Shown piece after piece: positions 1-8,197 of a stretch of DNA of 64,000 nt. This stretch comes from Petrocella sp. FN5 (lineage in GTDB: Bacteria; Bacillota; Clostridia; Lachnospirales; Vallitaleaceae): contig NZ_JARGDP010000003.1 in NCBI RefSeq assembly GCF_029210395.1, forward strand, positions 1 to 64,000, given 5' to 3'. Numbering within the stretch: the first letter of the stretch is position 1; the number at the start of each line of letters is the position of its first letter. The translations under genes and the position numbers were made by a program. Below the pieces are notes generated by a model. That model made no database searches and had not been told where the DNA came from. It saw nothing but the letters and a program-made list of their open reading frames with translations.

Positions 1-2
1 AC

Positions 3-974
3 AAGAAATGCAAAAAAGCTTTTCTAATTGTCGAAAATGATCTTGTTAGTTTATATTTATATGTATATCGTCTAATGAATCTATTTTTATATATTGCGAA
101 AATCGAAAAAGATTTAACCAAAATTAATGATTCAGATTTAAAAACTTTCAATCAAATCTATTATAGTCAAAATATAGTACGGTTGAAATCTACAATTACA
201 ATTAACAATGAACAAAGACCCGGCGAAATCGGCAAATATGATTTAGATAAAGAAATCCCAAGATATGTTAACTGCATAAATAATACCATAAGCAAGCTAA
301 AAGAAAGCCCTATTGCAAGCAACTTAGATCTGGAAATTATAGAAATAGTATCTACTATTGAAAAAAATAAGTTTATAAGAATGGCTGAATCTTATCCCAA
401 ATACAAAGGATCAACAATCATCGGATTTTCATCCGGCTTTTTAGAGCTCATTGAATGTATAAAAAAATTGGATAACCACAAGTTTAACAAACACCGATAT
501 CGAATTAGAGAGATGACGACTGAAGAAATAATTGATTCAAAAGTACGAATGATCGCAATTCAGTTTAAAGAAGGAATTGATAAATTATTTATTGATAAGA
601 CAACTTCTGAAAGGCCTTTTTTACCTAATGAAATTTCACTTGATAAACTTCTCACAGTTATGCTTGGAAATTACTACTTATCAAAAAATATAAATATTAC
701 CCTTACTGAAGGAACCGTTGACAAAAAAACACATTCATGGATTACTATTGATGATAAAACAGTAGATATTACAGCTAATCTGATAAACATAGATTATGAG
801 AGAATTTATATCACTGATAGTTCTCTAAACCATTTAAATTTTAGCATTAGCAATTCATTTAGTACAGACCATATAAAAGAACTTTTTGCTAAATTCATCA
901 AGAGTAACGAATATAATTATTCCCTCTACAATCAACTTGTCTCTCATGTAGAAGGACGCTTAGAAAATCACTAA
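3..974 (+). CDS. Hypothetical protein, transglutaminase/papain-like remnant fold, 5' end outside window
   Basis: The frame is open from the first bases of the window to the TAA at 972-974, and the ATG at 75 has no ribosome-binding site. The gene therefore probably starts off the left edge and ATG 75 is internal. Near the C-terminus is a His-Ser-Trp-Ile-x-Ile-Asp-Asp-x4-Asp-Ile-Thr pattern (about residues 222-235 counted from ATG 75). It resembles the His and Asp parts of a transglutaminase-like triad, but no cysteine precedes it where the nucleophile would be expected. It ends before the putative guaA terminator and attachment core, so it is likely chromosomal flank or a neighbouring element rather than ICE. 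Function unknown; the fold suggestion is weak. Confidence 0.6.
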   Translation, partial: KKCKKAFLIVENDLVSLYLYVYRLMNLFLYIAKIEKDLTKINDSDLKTFNQIYYSQNIVRLKSTITINNEQRPGEIGKYDLDKEIPRYVNCINNTISKLKESPIASNLDLEIIEIVSTIEKNKFIRMAESYPKYKGSTIIGFSSGFLELIECIKKLDNHKFNKHRYRIREMTTEEIIDSKVRMIAIQFKEGIDKLFIDKTTSERPFLPNEISLDKLLTVMLGNYYLSKNINITLTEGTVDKKTHSWITIDDKTVDITANLINIDYERIYITDSSLNHLNFSISNSFSTDHIKELFAKFIKSNEYNYSLYNQLVSHVEGRLENH

Positions 975-1014
975 AAAATACCTTTTAATATCAATTTACT
1001 ATCACCCAAACATC

Positions 1015-1053
1015 AAAAAAGCGCCAAACCCTTTATACACAAGGGTCTGACGC
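1015..1053 (-). terminator. Rho-independent terminator, probably of the original guaA
   Basis: A 13-bp stem (1021-1033 with 1041-1053) has a 7-nt loop. Read on the minus strand all 13 positions pair if two G-U wobbles are allowed, and the stem is followed by six U (A run at 1015-1020). On the plus strand the same positions give C/A mismatches, so the terminator works on minus-strand transcripts. It lies just outside the attachment core, where the guaA terminator would be after ICE insertion. Confidence 0.75.
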
Positions 1054-1063
1054 TTTAAGTTTA

Positions 1064-1078
1064 CTATTCCCACTCAAT
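1064..1078 (-). other. Candidate ICE attachment core (guaA 3'-end type)
   Basis: The minus strand reads ATTGAGTGGGAATAG, encoding Ile-Glu-Trp-Glu-stop, the usual C-terminus of GMP synthetase GuaA. No guaA gene precedes it here: the adjacent minus-strand sequence is non-coding ICE DNA. The 3' end of guaA is a known target of tyrosine-integrase islands. The match therefore marks the int-proximal junction, with guaA itself expected at the far end of the element. The core is seen in sequence; its role is inferred. Confidence 0.65.
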
Positions 1079-1183
1079 TAGGGTAGTCTGTTTCACCCTG
1101 AATTTTCATGATTTCATAGTGTTTTTTGTGTTTTTATTTGCAATATTAGCCGAAATTTTGCTGACTATCAAAAAAATTCGAGC

Positions 1184-1240
1184 CATTTTGGAGTCATCTA
1201 TTCATTCATGAGTCAAAATGGAGTCATTTTGGAGTCAAAA
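1184..1240 (+). repeat. Four TGGAGTCA-type direct repeats, candidate integrase arm sites
   Basis: Four same-orientation copies of a T(G)GAGTCA(A/T) motif lie at about 1189, 1209, 1219 and 1230, each flanked by A/T tracts (ATTTTGGAGTCA, CATGAGTCAAAA). Short direct repeats about 100 bp inside the core are typical of arm-type sites bound by the N-terminal domain of Tn916/lambda-type integrases. Before the IS21 insertion they would have lain about 0.2 kb from mobC. No protein-binding evidence is available. Confidence 0.5.
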
Positions 1241-1482
1241 TTCAACCCCTGAAAATGCTTAATAAATCGTTTTGGATAACTCGCCATTTGGGCTAGTTAT
1301 AAATCCTTGAACTTATTATACACCTAAATTATATAGATTACAATTTGCATATAAACTAAAATGTAAACGCTATTATAATAGTTGACCACTTTTAACACTT
1401 TCGCTATCGAAAAAGTTTACCACCTTGAATAAATATCTTGTAAAATTTTAGGTGACTAAATTCTTACAAGGAGATGAAAGGT

Positions 1483-2961
1483 GTGATTGTTGAAGTGGAT
1501 TTATATTATCAAATTCGGATTCGCTATAGCGATGGCGAATCCATACGGTCTATTGCAAGAAGCCTAGGTATATCGAGGCAGACCGTTAAAAAGTATTGTG
1601 AAGGTAACACATATCCAGATATACGCAAGGAGTATTCTCGACAGACAGAAGTCATTACTGATGATGTCCAAAGTTTTATTCTTGCGTGTCTCGAAGAAGA
1701 TCGACAGATGAAACTGTCGAAACAAAAACACACTGCGAAGCGAATATATGACCGTTTGGTCAAGGAAAAAGACTTCAAAGGTGGAGAATCAACCATACGA
1801 AAAGCTGTAAAAGCACTTCGTATAGAATCCTCTATCCCCCCTCAAGCTGATGTCCCTCTAGAGTATGAACCAGGAGAAGCCATTCAGATTGATTGGGGCG
1901 ATGCTACAGTTTATATCAATAACCAGAAGCGAAAAATCGCCTTCTTTTGTGGCAGATTATCTTACAGTTGTGATATCTTTGTTCAAGCATTCTACTCACA
2001 GAATCTGGAGTCGTTTCTGGAAGCACAGCAGCTCATGTTTGATCATTTCAAAGGCATTCCATCACGGATTATTTTTGACAATGCCAAAGTGGCTGTAAAA
2101 GAAGGGTTTGGACGCCATGCTAAAGCTACAGATGGTTATAAGTCCTTTGCTGCACATTATGCCTTCCAAACAGATTTCTGCAACATCGCAAGTGGCAATG
2201 AAAAAGGGCTTGTGGAAAATTTGGTCGGTTATGCCAGACGAAATTTCATGGTTCCAGTACCAAGAGTATCTTCTTTGGATGAGCTTAATCAAAGTCTTCT
2301 AAGGGATTGTTTAAGCTACAGAAACAACCACAAGATAGCAACACATAACCAGACAGTTAAGGAGGCGTATGAGGAAGAATGGTACTTCTTAAAACAGATA
2401 CCAGCCTATCGGTTTGATACCAGTCGAAGTGCTACGCCTATTGTTGGTGACTACTCCACGGTTCGTTTTGAAAAGAACAACTATTCAGTGCCGATTAAGT
2501 ATTTGCGGAAGACAATCAATGCAAAGGGTTATGCTAGTAAAGTCTGTTTCTTCTACAATAACGAGCTAATTGCAACCTATGATCGTATGTACGGATCAGG
2601 AAAAACTGAATACCGTCTGGAACATTACATCGAACTTCTTGAAAGAAAACCAAGGAGTGTTTTTCAGGCAAAACCTGTGAAATCTAGCGTCACAAAAGAG
2701 CTACTAGATTGGGGGCGATTACTTCCTGGAGGTAATGCTGAAATGGTTAAGCTCTTGCGCTTATGTGTAGATTACGGAGAAGAACGGGTGCTTTACATTA
2801 AGTCACAGCTACCACAATCACTTGTTCCTACGGTTGATATGATTCGAAGTCAACTTCATACAACACCTGAGTCGAATCTAGTCTATCTAAAAAGTGAAAT
2901 ACAGGTTACCACCACTGATTTGGCAATTTATGATGAGAAATGTGGGGTGGCTGTACGATGA
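1483..2961 (+). CDS. istA: IS21-family transposase IstA
   Basis: DDE-type transposase that cuts and joins the ends of the element. The N-terminus has a helix-turn-helix (GESIRSIARSLGISRQTVKK, roughly residues 15-34). The core follows with 'IQIDWGDA' (first Asp), 'RIIFDNAKVAV' (second Asp) and 'GNEKGLVENLVGYAR' (Glu), then the C-terminal beta-rich region of IS21 transposases. The length of about 490 residues is normal. AAGGAG directly touches the ATG at 1474, which leaves no spacer; the in-frame GTG at 1483, nine bases downstream, is the better start. It overlaps istB at ATGA. Confidence 0.92.
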   Translation: MIVEVDLYYQIRIRYSDGESIRSIARSLGISRQTVKKYCEGNTYPDIRKEYSRQTEVITDDVQSFILACLEEDRQMKLSKQKHTAKRIYDRLVKEKDFKGGESTIRKAVKALRIESSIPPQADVPLEYEPGEAIQIDWGDATVYINNQKRKIAFFCGRLSYSCDIFVQAFYSQNLESFLEAQQLMFDHFKGIPSRIIFDNAKVAVKEGFGRHAKATDGYKSFAAHYAFQTDFCNIASGNEKGLVENLVGYARRNFMVPVPRVSSLDELNQSLLRDCLSYRNNHKIATHNQTVKEAYEEEWYFLKQIPAYRFDTSRSATPIVGDYSTVRFEKNNYSVPIKYLRKTINAKGYASKVCFFYNNELIATYDRMYGSGKTEYRLEHYIELLERKPRSVFQAKPVKSSVTKELLDWGRLLPGGNAEMVKLLRLCVDYGEERVLYIKSQLPQSLVPTVDMIRSQLHTTPESNLVYLKSEIQVTTTDLAIYDEKCGVAVR

Positions 2962-3725
2962 ACAAAATCCATTTACAAACCATTGAGTTATACGCCAAGC
3001 AGCTACGAACTCCTATGTTCAATCAGTACGCCGATGTGATCAGGCAACTGGACCAAAATCAAGGTTATGAAGATTTTCTGATGGCCCTTATGAAACTGGA
3101 GTTAGACTCCAGACAGGAAAGTGCGCGTAGAAGAAAAATCAAAACTGCTGGCTTCCCTTACCTCAAGTCCATGGATGAGTTGGATTTGAGACGTTTTGAA
3201 CATATGAGCGAAGCTTTCATTCAGGAACTAGCCACCTGTAACTTCATCGACAAGCGGCAGAACGTCGTAATGGTTGGAAATCCGGGAACGGGGAAAACAC
3301 ATTTTTCCATCGCCCTTGGTATCAAAGCCTGCATGCAGGGTATGAATGTAAAGTTTTATACAGCGGCCAATCTATCCAATGAACTCATAGAGGCTCAAGA
3401 TAATCACAAGCTCATGCGTTTAGAGAAGCAGATTGCCAAGTCTGATCTCTTAATCATTGATGAACTAAGCTACCTTACCTTCAATCGCCACCAGTCAGAG
3501 TTACTTTTCAAGGTGGTGGCTGACCGTGCAGAACGCCGCAGTGTTATCGTCTCTACAAATCTGAGGTTTTCAGAATGGACTACAATGTTTGAAAACCAGA
3601 CAATGGTCACTGCCTTAATTGATCGGCTTACCTTTCGATCACATGTCTTGAATATGAATTCAGACAATCCTTATCGTGCTGAACACGCAGCCGTTGTATC
3701 AGCTGATGGAAAGGAGACTGAATAA
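2958..3725 (+). CDS. istB: IS21-family helper ATPase IstB
   Basis: AAA+ ATPase that assembles on target DNA and activates the IstA transposase. Walker A GNPGTGKTH and Walker B LLIIDELSYL are intact; the protein is about 255 residues, normal for IstB. The start ATG overlaps the istA stop (ATGA at 2958-2961), the coupling arrangement usual in IS21; the GTG farther upstream is not needed. An IS21-type N-terminal helical bundle precedes the ATPase domain. Confidence 0.93.
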   Translation: MNKIHLQTIELYAKQLRTPMFNQYADVIRQLDQNQGYEDFLMALMKLELDSRQESARRRKIKTAGFPYLKSMDELDLRRFEHMSEAFIQELATCNFIDKRQNVVMVGNPGTGKTHFSIALGIKACMQGMNVKFYTAANLSNELIEAQDNHKLMRLEKQIAKSDLLIIDELSYLTFNRHQSELLFKVVADRAERRSVIVSTNLRFSEWTTMFENQTMVTALIDRLTFRSHVLNMNSDNPYRAEHAAVVSADGKETE

Positions 3726-3727
3726 AT

Positions 3728-3898
3728 ATGACAGATATGGAAATGGATCTGCAAATAGCAGAAGTTGCACTTCAGGAGGCAGATGAAGCATTTGCAAAAC
3801 TGCGTCAAGATTATCATGAATTAAGAGAACATGCGGATATACTTGAAGCCCTCCTAAGAAATCATGGTATAGAATATCCTGATTTCTGTGGGTGGTAA
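3728..3898 (+). CDS. Small acidic coiled-coil protein of the IS21 element
   Basis: A 56-residue ORF begins two bases after the istB stop and has a good AAAGGAG 10-15 bases before its ATG. The protein is acidic and helical (leucine/alanine/glutamate heptad-like run over residues 5-45) and ends in FCGW. Its position inside the IS, with operon spacing after istB, suggests it belongs to the element. I do not recognise a function. Confidence 0.6.
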   Translation: MTDMEMDLQIAEVALQEADEAFAKLRQDYHELREHADILEALLRNHGIEYPDFCGW

Positions 3899-3906
3899 TC
3901 TACCAT

Positions 3907-3927
3907 GGGAAGCACTTCGTGCTTCCC
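3907..3927 (+). terminator. Hairpin at the end of the IS21 genes
   Basis: Perfect 9-bp stem GGGAAGCAC / GTGCTTCCC with a 3-nt TTC loop, located eight bases after the third IS gene. There is no clear U run, so it may be a weak terminator, or a hairpin protecting the transcript or blocking outward read-through. Confidence 0.5.
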
Positions 3928-4043
3928 ACCTTATGAACCATAGTGGTAAACAGTTTCAATAGCAGGTGGTAAACTAATTGACTAGCGTTGTGGTAAACTA
4001 ATTCATGAGCAAGTGGTAAACTTTTTCATTGACATTCACACTA

Positions 4044-4095
4044 AAAAGAGTATCTGATTAAAAGTACATTCATACTCTTAATCAGATACTCTTTT
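4044..4095. terminator. Bidirectional terminator downstream of mobC
   Basis: Perfect 18-bp inverted repeat: 4044-4061 pairs with 4078-4095. The arms start AAAA and end TTTT, so it can act on both strands; the main job is probably to end the int-mobC transcript (minus). The IS21 target duplication CTAAAA overlaps the first bases of the stem, so the IS landed at the foot of this hairpin. Confidence 0.8.
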
Positions 4096-4110
4096 CAATC
4101 TACATTAATT

Positions 4111-4446
4111 TTAAACCAATTCATTTTCCTCTGGAACAACCAGTGGATACATTTCCTGAAGCAAAATATGTGTTTCATTCAGTAGAGTCTTCAATTCCTC
4201 ATCTGAATTTGAATCTCTTATCTTCTTTAATTCGCGAGCCAGATTTTTTATTGCATAGGCAAGTTTATCGCTTTTAAATTTTCCTACACTGATTTGAACT
4301 TTACCAGTTAATACAACTTCTCTTAAATAATCTCCTTTAACTTCACCAGTTACTTTTATCCTTTTATCAATGATTTCAAATTCTTCATCGGTACATCTAA
4401 AAGCAAGAGTTCTTGGCCTTTTTCTATTCCTGTTTGGACAAGCCAT
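4111..4446 (-). CDS. MobC-like relaxosome accessory protein
   Basis: 111-residue basic protein. The N-terminal RKRPRTLAFRCTDEEFEII region looks like a ribbon-helix-helix DNA-binding segment, followed by a helical tail, as in MobC-type mobilisation proteins that bind oriT and assist the relaxase. Its ATG overlaps the integrase stop (TAATG at 4444-4448), so the two are translationally coupled. It lies far from the relaxase at 62.6-63.6 kb in this linear map, but the two come closer in the excised circle. Family assignment is from sequence character only; it could instead be a transcriptional repressor. Confidence 0.6.
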   Translation of the reverse strand: MACPNRNRKRPRTLAFRCTDEEFEIIDKRIKVTGEVKGDYLREVVLTGKVQISVGKFKSDKLAYAIKNLARELKKIRDSNSDEELKTLLNETHILLQEMYPLVVPEENELV

Positions 4447-5513
4447 TAATCAGCCTCCTCATTATATTCTGCATCTAATTTATCAGCAATCTCATTTTGC
4501 TTATTTGGGTAAAGGTGAACGTAAGTATTCAGTGTTGTTTCAACTTTTTCATGACCCAGTCTTTCTGCAATTGCTACTGGCGTGAAACCAAGCTCTATCA
4601 AATGGCTTGCATGACTGTGTCTCAGGTCATGGAGCCTGATTTTTTTAACGCCACTTTCTTTTACACCTCGTCTCATTTCACTTGAGAGATATCCCTTTGT
4701 AACATTGAATATTCTTGAATTTACATCAAAATTATAAATCCTAGTAAAGTAATCTTCATAATCTGCTACAAGAAATGATGGTATGCTAATAGTTCTTTTA
4801 CTCTTTTGTGTTTTAGGCTCTGTAATGACATCTCTACTTTTTAAACGCTGGTAGGATTTTGTAATGGAGATCGTCTTCTTATTAACATCAACATCTGCTG
4901 GTGTTAGTGCCAACAGTTCCCCTATTCTCATACCGGTCCAATAAAGAGTTGAAAAAGCTAAATAGGAAGTATGCTTATCCATCACATGTTCAATAAATGC
5001 ATCAAACTCTTCTTTTGTCCAAAACTCCATGTCATCTGCCTGCCCTTTACCCATGCTTCCTGCTTTTCTACATGGATTACTTTTAAGTTCATAAAATCTT
5101 ACTGCATGATTTAAAATCGCACTCAATTGATTGTTAATACTTTTAAGATACGTGTCTGAATAATTCTTTTTCATTAATTCATTTTGCCATTTGCGAACTG
5201 TTGACGCTTTAATATCACTCAGTTTCATATCTTTAAAATATGGTAATACCTTTAGATCGATTACATATTTTTTGCTGATCATGGTATGCTCTTTTAATCT
5301 GGCTTCCATATCTTCATAATACACTTCTAAAAAATCACCAAAAGTCATTGTATTATCAGCTTGCTTCTGAGCGAGGAAACTTCTTCCCCACTCTTCAGCT
5401 TCACGTTTAGTTGCAAATCCACGTTTGGTAGATCTCTTTCTATTACCTAGCCAATCGACATAAGTATAATCAACCTTCCATTTACCTGTATTCTCATCTC
5501 TAATTGTCCTCAC
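4446..5513 (-). CDS. int: Tyrosine integrase of the ICE
   Basis: Site-specific recombinase that integrates and excises the element. The 355 residues follow the usual order: an N-terminal AP2-like arm-binding domain (about 1-45, KWKVDYTYVDWLGNRKRSTK), a SAM-like core-binding domain (about 55-150), and a catalytic domain. The catalytic signature is complete: Arg in TGMRIGELLAL, HDLRHSHASHL (His-x2-Arg), LGHEKVETTLNTY (His and the nucleophilic Tyr). It lies next to the excisionase-like gene and about 0.8 kb (IS21 removed) from the guaA-type core, the classic integration module. Ends in a TAATG overlap with mobC. Confidence 0.93.
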   Translation of the reverse strand: MRTIRDENTGKWKVDYTYVDWLGNRKRSTKRGFATKREAEEWGRSFLAQKQADNTMTFGDFLEVYYEDMEARLKEHTMISKKYVIDLKVLPYFKDMKLSDIKASTVRKWQNELMKKNYSDTYLKSINNQLSAILNHAVRFYELKSNPCRKAGSMGKGQADDMEFWTKEEFDAFIEHVMDKHTSYLAFSTLYWTGMRIGELLALTPADVDVNKKTISITKSYQRLKSRDVITEPKTQKSKRTISIPSFLVADYEDYFTRIYNFDVNSRIFNVTKGYLSSEMRRGVKESGVKKIRLHDLRHSHASHLIELGFTPVAIAERLGHEKVETTLNTYVHLYPNKQNEIADKLDAEYNEEAD

Positions 5514-5524
5514 AATATTCCTCC

Positions 5525-5710
5525 TTATGCGCCTAATCCATAATATTTTTCTTCAAAATATTTGATTGGTAACTTGCCTGCAATTACAATAAAACCTTGT
5601 TCTTTCAATTCTTTGTTTAATTTTCTAATAATTCTGTAGCTCGTTCCAATGCTAATACCTAACATTATTGCAACATCCTCAGCAGTGTAATAAATCTTTT
5701 TAGTTTCCAT
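5525..5710 (-). CDS. Excisionase-like small helix-turn-helix protein
   Basis: A 61-residue protein with a MerR/excisionase-type winged helix: YTAEDVAIMLGISIGTSYRII (helix-turn-helix, residues 8-28) then KYFEEKYYG. It starts after a good ribosome site and ends 11 bases before int, so the two form an xis-int pair. The likely role is to bend attachment DNA and direct the integrase toward excision. The assignment comes from size, motif and position. Confidence 0.75.
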   Translation of the reverse strand: METKKIYYTAEDVAIMLGISIGTSYRIIRKLNKELKEQGFIVIAGKLPIKYFEEKYYGLGA

Positions 5711-5739
5711 AAAATTTCATCTCCTTTGTAATTAACTCC

Positions 5740-5780
5740 AAAAGGAATAGCGCTATTTATGCTTTTATTCTATTCCTTTG
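5740..5780. other. 10-bp inverted repeat between helicase and excisionase genes
   Basis: AAAGGAATAG (5741-5750) and CTATTCCTTT (5770-5779) form perfect arms around a 19-base AT-rich spacer. Read on the minus strand the hairpin ends in CCTTTT, so it could be a weak terminator for the helicase transcript. Alternatively it is an operator upstream of xis-int. Confidence 0.45.
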
Positions 5781-5849
5781 CCAAATTTTGCTCAATATTT
5801 CGTTTATTTTATTTTTGTATACAGTGTACAATTACTTCCTTATTACTTC

Positions 5850-8105
5850 TCATTCAAAATAGTTCTTTTCTTTTTTATCATTAAGAAAATTTCGAATATC
5901 TTCAATGCTCTCTGCCCTTCTACATTCAGGTAATGCATGTAAAACTTCTTGATGATACCGGCCATTGTCACTGGCTCTGACATCTAGTATAGAAATAACA
6001 CCAGTGTCTGTTTCACTTCGTATCAATCTACCAACACCTTGTCGTAATTTTATTAACATTTTAGGAATCAACACCGATTTAAGATATTCATTCATATCTG
6101 GGTACAATGACTTTTCATAATCACTGATTGGATCAGGTATTGGAAAGGGTAGCTTCACAATAATTAAATGGGACAATACATCCCCTGGTATGTTCACACC
6201 TTCCCACATGCTTCCAGTTGCAAATAAAACAGCATTTTGACTTTCCTTAAATTCATCGATGGCTGTATTTTTGCCACGATTCATTGCTATTAGCTGTCGA
6301 TTCGGATGTTCTTCCTTGATATGCTGAAATATCAGTCGCAATGGCTTATAAGATGTGAACAAGACCAACGCATGTCCATTGGATGCATTAATTAGCCTTG
6401 ATATTTCTTCCCCCATTAACTGAAGGTATGCTTCATCATCAACATTAGGAAAAGGCATCTTCTTTGGAATATAGAGCATACAATTTTCTTTAAAGTGAAA
6501 TGGTGATGATTTGGTGAGTTCGTTAATCTTCCAATCGCTGATATGATTCATGCCAAGTTGATGCTTGATATAACTGAAATCTCCATCCACAGCTAAGGTA
6601 CCTGATGTTAAAATCATGGACCGCTTAACCGTCCAGAAATCGTCACCTAATTCTTTGCTGATGACTTTAGGAATGGATGCCAGCATCCGTTGACTCTTAG
6701 CCTTAGGATTTTCCATCCAATAGATATTTGTTTCTAATAAAAATACTCTCAAACCATCTAGAACAGTTTTAAGGTCAATTAGAAATTGTCTTTCTGTATA
6801 ACTCATCTTCTTACTGATTTCATGAATGATGAATACCATTTTCTTCAAAAGTGTCATGGTTCTTAAAGTGATTGTTGTTGGAAATTTTTCTGTATCATCA
6901 GAAAATGCTGTTCTTGGAATTTGTTCTGTTAGAGCATCAAAGAACATTTGATTAAGTGCCATCACCTCACTCGTTAAATTCTTTAATTCTTTTTGACTCT
7001 TCTTCTTTGAGTGGGTAGGCGATATCTTCTTCATCAAGTGATTCACCTCATGTTCATTAATGGTTGTTCCGTACATCTGATTTGCAGCATCCATTAACTT
7101 ATGTGCTTCATCAATAATGACTGTTTGATAATCTGGCAATAATGATCTTCGACCATCTTTTCTCTTTAATATGTCTGCCAAATAATAGTTGTGGTTGCAT
7201 ATTTGAAAATGATAAGTGCTTTTTCTCGCCTCTTTCATAAACTGCTGAAAAGCACATGTCTTAAACTTGCTGCATTTCATACACTGACTACTTTTAACAT
7301 TGATTTTTCGTTTATCATAAGCACTAATATCTTCAGCATCAGCAAGATCAATGTTTCTACTTTGAATTAATTTTTCTAGTCCTTTATATTCACTAGAACG
7401 TTTACGCTTGGGATCTAGTGATTGAAAATAATCCTTTAAGCGATTTTCGCAAACATAGTTTTCTTTACCCTTTCTAAGTACACAGGTGATTGGTGATGAG
7501 ATAATACCATTTTCTATCAGCATTTTAGAAATCTCCGGTATGTACTCTTTTATGATTGAGCCTTGTAATTCAATACTTGATGTGGTAATCACAATTGGCA
7601 TTTGCTTATAAAACCGACCCTTTCTTGCAAAAATACTGTGCACGATTGCTGCAATTAGATAAGCGTGGGTTTTACCAAGACCGACTGCAATGTCACTTAA
7701 GGATATCTTCCGTTCTTTCATGTTTTCATATATATGCTTTGATAACTCTACCTGCTCTTCTCTTACAACAAAACCATACTTGGGAAAGATATCCCTGAAG
7801 ATAAGATCAATCATCTCAGAGCCATCTGAGGCTTGTTTCAAATCATAAAAAGATAAGGCTTTGATTTTATCAATAACACCATCATAATCTCGCTTTGCTA
7901 GTTCTTGTCGTTTGTAAAATAAATACTTTTGGTCCCCTGTAACATAATTAACCACACGATAGGTGTAATTCTTGCCGGTAAAGCTCTGGACTACGATGCA
8001 GTCTTTAATAATGAATACACCTGTCGAATTTTCTGTGATCCATTTTTCACCGATTATTTTCTTTAAAATATCTTTTGTTTCTAAATTTGCTTGAATATTA
8101 TCCAT
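5850..8105 (-). CDS. DinG/XPD-type iron-sulfur DNA helicase
   Basis: Superfamily 2 helicase, about 751 residues. Walker A is degenerate but recognisable (SDIAVGLGKTHAYLI), the DEAH box is IDEAHKLMD, and the last motif is LRQGVGRLIRSETDTG. The Fe-S insert is visible as spaced cysteines (CVLRKGKENYVC, then CMKCSKFKTC), as in DinG/XPD 5'-3' helicases that unwind R-loops and forks. The start is set at 8105, where AAAGGAG precedes ATG by six bases; the in-frame codon at 8144 lies inside an inverted repeat. The protein may process ICE DNA during transfer or replication. Its leader is unusually long and structured. Confidence 0.82.
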   Translation of the reverse strand: MDNIQANLETKDILKKIIGEKWITENSTGVFIIKDCIVVQSFTGKNYTYRVVNYVTGDQKYLFYKRQELAKRDYDGVIDKIKALSFYDLKQASDGSEMIDLIFRDIFPKYGFVVREEQVELSKHIYENMKERKISLSDIAVGLGKTHAYLIAAIVHSIFARKGRFYKQMPIVITTSSIELQGSIIKEYIPEISKMLIENGIISSPITCVLRKGKENYVCENRLKDYFQSLDPKRKRSSEYKGLEKLIQSRNIDLADAEDISAYDKRKINVKSSQCMKCSKFKTCAFQQFMKEARKSTYHFQICNHNYYLADILKRKDGRRSLLPDYQTVIIDEAHKLMDAANQMYGTTINEHEVNHLMKKISPTHSKKKSQKELKNLTSEVMALNQMFFDALTEQIPRTAFSDDTEKFPTTITLRTMTLLKKMVFIIHEISKKMSYTERQFLIDLKTVLDGLRVFLLETNIYWMENPKAKSQRMLASIPKVISKELGDDFWTVKRSMILTSGTLAVDGDFSYIKHQLGMNHISDWKINELTKSSPFHFKENCMLYIPKKMPFPNVDDEAYLQLMGEEISRLINASNGHALVLFTSYKPLRLIFQHIKEEHPNRQLIAMNRGKNTAIDEFKESQNAVLFATGSMWEGVNIPGDVLSHLIIVKLPFPIPDPISDYEKSLYPDMNEYLKSVLIPKMLIKLRQGVGRLIRSETDTGVISILDVRASDNGRYHQEVLHALPECRRAESIEDIRNFLNDKKEKNYFE

Positions 8106-8130
8106 CAGTTCTCCTTTAGTTAAGTTTGTT

Positions 8131-8197
8131 TCACTTAACAGCACAAACCTAGAACCAAGTCAAAACAACTTCGTTACACGTTTGTACTGTTAAGTGA
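8131..8197. repeat. 18-bp inverted repeat in the helicase leader
   Basis: Left arm TCACTTAACAGCACAAAC (8131-8148) and right arm 8180-8197 are reverse complements at 17 of 18 positions, around a 31-base spacer. In the minus-strand transcript this hairpin sits 26 bases upstream of the helicase start codon. It could be a translational control hairpin or a dyad bound by a DNA-binding protein such as a relaxosome or replication factor. Confidence 0.7.

Larger units (their letters stand above)
1054..1361. other. ICE left-end non-coding region
   Basis: No gene is visible. Besides the core and arm repeats there is a hairpin at 1276-1300 (ATAACT/AGTTAT plus GCC/GGC around ATTTG). The region ends at the 6-bp target sequence CTAAAA (1356-1361) copied by the IS21 element. 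Confidence 0.6.
1362..4040 (+). mobile_element. Complete IS21-family insertion sequence with 6-bp target duplication
   Basis: The ends are defined by sequence. The left end starts TGTAAACG and, 28 bp in, finishes a GTTGACCAC repeat. The right end, read inward on the minus strand, starts TGTGAATG and finishes GTTTACCAC at exactly the same spacing. CTAAAA lies immediately outside both ends (1356-1361 and 4041-4046). The right end carries four GTGGTAAAC repeats starting at 3943, 3966, 3990 and 4013, a spacing of 23-24 bp, the multiple terminal repeats typical of IS21. It contains istA, istB and a short third gene, all intact, so insertion looks recent. It separates the attachment region from mobC/int. 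Confidence 0.9.
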
